Assembly (NCBI RefSeq): GCF_900100705.1
Contig: NZ_FNCH01000011.1
Location: forward strand, 62,001-126,000
Origin: Pedobacter terrae
GTDB taxonomy: Bacteria; Bacteroidota; Bacteroidia; Sphingobacteriales; Sphingobacteriaceae
DNA length: 64,000 nt
Direction of reading: 5' to 3'
In this document: in pieces, positions 61,319-64,000 of the stretch
Layout: the number at the start of each line of letters is the position of its first letter
Position numbering within the stretch: position 1 is the first letter of the stretch
Position numbers and translations under genes: made by a program
Notes under the pieces: generated by a model
Database searches by the model: none
Told to the model about the DNA's origin: nothing
What the model saw: only the letters and a program-made list of their open reading frames with translations

Positions 61319-64000
61319 TTATTGTTTTGTAGAAATGGGGGTAAACTTGGTTAAGTTAATGCCATCTACCGCTAATTTATATTCTTCAAAGCTGGGAATA
61401 CGACCCAAGATCGCAGAAAGAACAACAACTGGGGTTGAAGCTAGTAGAGACTCCCCTTTTTTGCCATCTTTATCTTCTACCACACGGCCCTGGAATAAAC
61501 GGGTAGACGTGGCCATTACGGTATCGCCTTTAGCCGCTTTCTCCTGGTTACCCATGCATAAGTTACAACCTGGGCGCTCTAAATACATGATGTTTTCGTA
61601 CTCGGTACGGGCCACACTTTTAGGCAGCGCATCGCTAAACTCAAATCCAGAGTATTTCTGTAAATATTCCCAGTCGCCTTCAGCTTTCAATTCATCAATG
61701 ATATTGTAAGTAGGTGCAGCCACTACCAAGGGAGCTTTAAACTCTACTTTGCCGGTTCGGTTCTCTATGTTTTTCAATAGTTGTGAAACGATTTTTAAAT
61801 CGTCTTTATGTACCATGCAAGAGCCTACGAAACCAAGGTCTACTTTTTTATCCCCACCGTAAAAAGTTAAATCTCTGATGGTATCGTGCGTATAACGTTT
61901 AGAAACATCGGCATTGTTTACATCCGGATCGGCAATCATTGGCTCGTTAATAATGTCTAAGTCAATCACTACTTCCGCATAATATTTGGCATTTGTATCA
62001 GGCATTAAAGCAGGTTTAATACCGGTTTTAATTTCCTCAATACGTTTGTTTGCCTTATTGATTAATCCCTGAAGCACCTGGTTATGGTTATCCATACCTT
62101 TGTCTATCATGATCTGAATCCGGTTTTTAGCAATTTCCAGCGATTGGATCAAAGTATCGTCCTGAGAAATACAGATCGAAGCTTTTGCTTTCATCTCAGC
62201 AGTCCAGTCGGTAAAGGTAAAGGCCTGGTCAGCCAATAAGGTACCGATGTGTACCTCGATGATACGGCCCTGGAATACGTTTTCGCCATCAAACTGCTGT
62301 AACATCTGCAATTGCGTAGCATGAACTACATCACGGAAATCCATGTGTTCTTTCATTGCGCCTTTGAAAGTTACTTTTACTGATTCAGGAATAGGCATAG
62401 AAGCTTCGCCAGTTGCCAAAGCTAAAGCCACTGTACCAGAATCGGCACCAAAAGCTACACCTTTAGACATGCGGGTATGCGAGTCGCCTCCAATGATGAT
62501 CGCCCACTCATCAATCGTGATATCATTCAATACTTTGTGAATAACATCCGTCATTGAATGATAGGTGCCATTAGGGTCACGGGCAGTAATCACCCCGAAC
62601 TCATTCATAAATTTCATCAGTTTAGGAATGTTGGCCTGCGCTTTTTTATCCCAAACAGATGCCGTGTGGCAGCCTGACTGGTAAGCCCCATCAACAATCG
62701 GCGAAATTACTGTAGCAGCCATGGCCTCCAATTCCTGTGCGGTCATTAAACCGGTAGTATCTTGCGAACCTACAATGTTTACTTCTACGCGCACATCAGA
62801 GCCTGCATGTAAAACTTTCCCTGGTACTAAACCTACGGCATTTCTGTTGAATATTTTTTCTACTGCTGTTAAACCCTGGCCTTCAATAGATACTTCTTTA
62901 GCCGGAGCAAATACAACCGGCGCTTCGATGCCTAAAGTTTTAGCCGCAAAAGTTTGGATCTTTTTACCGAAAACTATGGCGTAAGAGCTACCCGCTTTGA
63001 TAAATTCCATTTTTTGAGGCGTTAAAGCCTTTGAAATATCAATCAGCTCCTGGTCTCCGTTATATAATTTTTTAGTTCTGGTATTAATGGTCAGCACCGT
63101 TCCGGTTGCGACTGAATATACTTCCTCTAAAACAGGTTCATCGTTTTCATTACGAACCACATTGCCGTACTCATCGGTTTTCTTTACCCAGTTTTTAAGG
63201 TCGATACCAATACCACCTGTTACATCAACCGTGGTTAAGAAAATGGGCGAAATGCCATTGGTACCACCAACAATTGGTGCAATGTTTACAAATGGAACAT
63301 ATGGACTTGATCGTTTACCGGTCCAAAGGGCCACGTTGTTTACGCCCGACATGCGCGAAGAGCCTACGCCCATGGTGCCTTTTTCGGCCACCAGCATCAC
63401 ACTTTTATCAGGATGTTGTGCCTGAAGATCTTTAATGGCCTGTTGTGCCTCTGGTGTAATCATGCATTTACCATGCAATTCACGGTCAGAACGCGAGTGC
63501 GCCTGGTTGCCCGGAGATAATAAGTCTGTGGAAATATCGCCAATACCGGCAATAAAGGTTACTACTTTAATTTCTTCTGCAACAGGTGGCAATCCGGTAA
63601 AAAAATCAGCTTTGGCGTAGCTTTCTAATATTTCTCTGGCAATGGCATTGCCATTGTGGTAAGCCTCTTTCAAACGGTCGGTATCAGCATCGTATAAGAA
63701 AACCTGTGTTTTAAGTACGTCTGCTGCTTTTTTGGCTTTATCGCCATTATCAGCTAAAGCAATATCCAATAAAACTTTAATAGAAGAACCGCCCTTCATA
63801 TGCGATAGCAGTTCGAAAGCAAAATCAGGTGTGATTTCTGGAACTACCACTTCACCTGCAATAATTTCTTTTAAGAACCGGGCTTTAACACCAGCGGCAG
63901 CTGTAGTACCGGGTAGGGTATTGTATATGAAAAAATTAACAGCATCTGCTCTGTTAAAATTGTTTATATTTTTAATCTGGTCGATAATCTCGCTCAATAA
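61319..64000 (-). CDS. acnB: bifunctional aconitate hydratase 2/2-methylisocitrate dehydratase, partial at right edge
   Basis: AcnB catalyses citrate/isocitrate interconversion and, in many bacteria, 2-methylisocitrate dehydration. Within the window 892 residues are seen from a TTG at 63997, but the frame stays open to the edge and AcnB proteins normally begin about 35 residues earlier, so the start is outside. The HEAT-like N-domain, the swivel region (VAEKGTMGVGSSRMSGVNN) and the C-terminal cluster ligands GSCMVHKDD and ERPGCNLCMGNQ are present. It is upstream of a second aconitase of another subfamily. Truncation here is a window effect. Confidence 0.93.
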   Translation of the reverse strand, partial: LLSEIIDQIKNINNFNRADAVNFFIYNTLPGTTAAAGVKARFLKEIIAGEVVVPEITPDFAFELLSHMKGGSSIKVLLDIALADNGDKAKKAADVLKTQVFLYDADTDRLKEAYHNGNAIAREILESYAKADFFTGLPPVAEEIKVVTFIAGIGDISTDLLSPGNQAHSRSDRELHGKCMITPEAQQAIKDLQAQHPDKSVMLVAEKGTMGVGSSRMSGVNNVALWTGKRSSPYVPFVNIAPIVGGTNGISPIFLTTVDVTGGIGIDLKNWVKKTDEYGNVVRNENDEPVLEEVYSVATGTVLTINTRTKKLYNGDQELIDISKALTPQKMEFIKAGSSYAIVFGKKIQTFAAKTLGIEAPVVFAPAKEVSIEGQGLTAVEKIFNRNAVGLVPGKVLHAGSDVRVEVNIVGSQDTTGLMTAQELEAMAATVISPIVDGAYQSGCHTASVWDKKAQANIPKLMKFMNEFGVITARDPNGTYHSMTDVIHKVLNDITIDEWAIIIGGDSHTRMSKGVAFGADSGTVALALATGEASMPIPESVKVTFKGAMKEHMDFRDVVHATQLQMLQQFDGENVFQGRIIEVHIGTLLADQAFTFTDWTAEMKAKASICISQDDTLIQSLEIAKNRIQIMIDKGMDNHNQVLQGLINKANKRIEEIKTGIKPALMPDTNAKYYAEVVIDLDIINEPMIADPDVNNADVSKRYTHDTIRDLTFYGGDKKVDLGFVGSCMVHKDDLKIVSQLLKNIENRTGKVEFKAPLVVAAPTYNIIDELKAEGDWEYLQKYSGFEFSDALPKSVARTEYENIMYLERPGCNLCMGNQEKAAKGDTVMATSTRLFQGRVVEDKDGKKGESLLASTPVVVLSAILGRIPSFEEYKLAVDGINLTKFTPISTKQ

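Overview
The window is a stretch of chromosome from a low-GC member of the Bacteroidota, most likely a Sphingobacteriaceae bacterium close to Pedobacter. This rests on recognition of protein families and on promoter style, not on a database search. The signs are Bacteroidota -7 promoter boxes (TAnnTTTG), almost no Shine-Dalgarno sequences, an L17 protein with a long acidic Ala/Glu tail, a mitochondrial-type aconitase beside AcnB, a DUF5606 protein, a putative-porin family protein, and many small dispersed intergenic repeats. No rRNA, tRNA, CRISPR array, insertion sequence or phage gene was found.

Layout. 1-1.7 kb: end of the ribosomal protein operon (rpoA, rplQ). 1.7-7.7 kb: secreted protein, a two-gene GMC dehydrogenase with a Tat-type lipoprotein subunit, a methyltransferase, an L,D-transpeptidase-like protein and a DUF1304 membrane protein. 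8-17.4 kb: dnaK, sugar nucleotidyltransferase, HerA-like ATPase, a cbpA/cbpM chaperone pair and an S9 peptidase. 17.7-25 kb: a secreted Gfo/Idh-type protein, then a regulatory block (PAS histidine kinase, LuxR-type response regulator, ECF sigma factor, single-domain receiver, and an opposed sigma-like/anti-sigma-like pair), exonuclease III and a PAS protein. 25-30 kb: M42 peptidase, GNAT, outer membrane protein, MFS transporter, acyl-CoA carboxylase beta subunit. 31-33.6 kb: SulP transporter plus beta-carbonic anhydrase operon. 33.8-37.4 kb: two small membrane-protein genes, a LuxR-type regulator and pruA.

37.8-43.1 kb is the most interesting part. It is a seven-gene, overlapping, single-strand operon: FAD oxidoreductase, methyltransferase, type III polyketide synthase, hot-dog dehydratase, ketosynthase, acyl carrier protein and phosphopantetheinyl transferase. 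It looks like a self-contained lipid-polyketide pathway in which a small type II fatty-acid-like module feeds a chalcone-synthase-like enzyme, whose ring product is then methylated and oxidised.

43.5-58.6 kb: sterol-desaturase-like enzyme, a carboxypeptidase-like-domain secreted protein flanked by related repeats, lpxK, purine nucleoside phosphorylase, a putative porin, an outer membrane beta-barrel, a secreted protein often labelled asparagine synthetase B, cyclophilin, DUF5606 protein, a 41-residue membrane protein, rlmH, a membrane-anchored MutS-like ATPase, a GH1 glucosidase and a DUF2007/zinc-ribbon protein. 58.8-64 kb: two tandem aconitases of different subfamilies; the second (acnB) runs off the right edge.

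Intergenic DNA carries at least five families of short repeats, one of which appears to have entered a coding sequence. Three genes have a consensus -7 box ending only 4-6 bases before the start codon, which suggests leaderless transcripts.
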